From Desulfobacterales bacterium (GTDB taxonomy: Bacteria; Desulfobacterota; Desulfobacteria; Desulfobacterales; Desulfobacteraceae): 7,073 nucleotides of DNA. The notes under the pieces were generated by a model that ran no database searches, was not told the DNA's origin, and was given only the letters and a program-made list of their open reading frames with translations. Positions 6,417-7,073 of this stretch are shown here, piece after piece. How positions within the stretch are numbered: position 1 is the first letter of the stretch; each line of letters opens with the position of its first letter. Position numbers and translations under genes: made by a program. The DNA lies in the NCBI GenBank assembly GCA_022361095.1, contig JAKSBO010000633.1, forward strand, positions 1 through 7,073, read 5' to 3'.

Positions 6417-7073
6417 ATGCTCAACGCCTTAGTAAAAAACTTTTTAGGGAATGCACCCATATGGTACAAACTTGCCATTATAGTATTCTTGATTATCAAC
6501 CCCATTCTGCTAATAACCTGCGGCCCTTTTATCACGGGCTGGGTGCTCATCGGAGAATTTATTTTCACCCTGGCCATGGCACTGAAATGTTACCCGTTAC
6601 CCTCGGGTGGTTTGCTGGCCATTGAAGCCATTGTTATGGGAATGGCCAAGCCGGAAACCGTTTACCACGAAGCTTTGGCCAATTTTGAAGTTATCCTTCT
6701 TCTGATGTTCATGGTTGCAGGCATCTATTTCATGAAGGAATTTTTGCAGTTCACCTTCACCCGGATACTTGTGCGGGTACAGTCTAAAATTATTATTTCC
6801 TTGCTTTTCTGTTTTGCCGGTGCGTTTTTGTCCGCTTTTCTTGATGCCCTAACGGTTACGGCGGTCATCATCGCTGTTGCCTTTGGCTTTTACAATGTGT
6901 ACCATCGGTATGCCTCCGGAAAAGACAGTACCTGCGAACATGATCTCACCGACGATAAATCATGCCAAGAGGCAAAACGGGACGATCTGGTTCAGTTCCG
7001 GGCTTTCCTGCGTAACTTGATGATGCATGGTGCAGTGGGTACGGCGCTGGGTGGTGTTTGTACCTTGGTTGGC
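6417..7073 (+). CDS. nhaB: Na+/H+ antiporter NhaB, N-terminal 219 residues (runs off the window)
   Basis: The frame is open from ATG 6417 to the window end (219 codons; full NhaB proteins have just over 500). NhaB is an electrogenic inner-membrane antiporter that expels Na+ in exchange for H+. Against E. coli NhaB recalled from memory the match is close and nearly collinear: [14 protein letters not shown] (7-20), [20 protein letters not shown] (47-66), [17 protein letters not shown] (94-110), [12 protein letters not shown] (137-148, with the conserved membrane Asp143), and [13 protein letters not shown] (201-213). Hydrophobic helices are visible near 19-35, 38-56, 90-108 and 124-160. A hydrophilic, acidic loop (about 167-190, with two Cys) is the least conserved part. 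GAGGA (6405-6409) lies 7 nt before the ATG, which aligns with the family N-terminus. It is divergent from the putative antiporter at 4218-5996. Confidence 0.96.
   Translation, partial: MLNALVKNFLGNAPIWYKLAIIVFLIINPILLITCGPFITGWVLIGEFIFTLAMALKCYPLPSGGLLAIEAIVMGMAKPETVYHEALANFEVILLLMFMVAGIYFMKEFLQFTFTRILVRVQSKIIISLLFCFAGAFLSAFLDALTVTAVIIAVAFGFYNVYHRYASGKDSTCEHDLTDDKSCQEAKRDDLVQFRAFLRNLMMHGAVGTALGGVCTLVG

Overview
The window looks like chromosomal DNA from a Gram-negative, probably marine or salt-adapted bacterium. The Desulfobacterales (sulfate-reducing Desulfobacterota) are my best guess. The clues are an elongation factor G of the mitochondrial-EFG1-like ('spd') type known from spirochaetes, planctomycetes and delta-proteobacteria, an IleS start reading MDYKKTLNLP, and two unrelated sodium/proton antiporters side by side. 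No rRNA, tRNA, mobile element or CRISPR array was seen.

Layout. Positions 1-31 (minus) hold only the first ten codons of ileS. Upstream of it on the same strand is rsmG (144-797), the 16S rRNA m7G527 methyltransferase. An AT-rich divergent gap (798-1140) separates rsmG from a stand-alone fusA-type EF-G gene (1141-3228, plus). A small P-loop ATPase gene of unknown function (3265-3957) follows 36 nt later and is probably co-transcribed. The next gap (3958-4217) holds a large nested inverted repeat (about 3971-4120) and then a strong intrinsic terminator (4152-4193) that ends the fusA unit.

The right side is a sodium-homeostasis locus. A 592-codon putative Na+/H+ antiporter with a signal peptide and a large charged central loop runs on the minus strand (4218-5996). 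A clear NhaB Na+/H+ antiporter begins at 6417 on the plus strand and runs off the end. The two are divergent across a 420-nt gap. That gap holds a plausible minus-strand promoter, a perfect 8-bp hairpin in the leader of the minus gene, and an imperfect 9-bp inverted repeat just ahead of nhaB.

The left half therefore serves translation (tRNA charging, rRNA modification, translocation) and the right half sodium/pH balance. The least explained items are the ATPase behind EF-G, the nested palindrome, and the structured leaders of the antiporter pair. I found no convincing complete new system.
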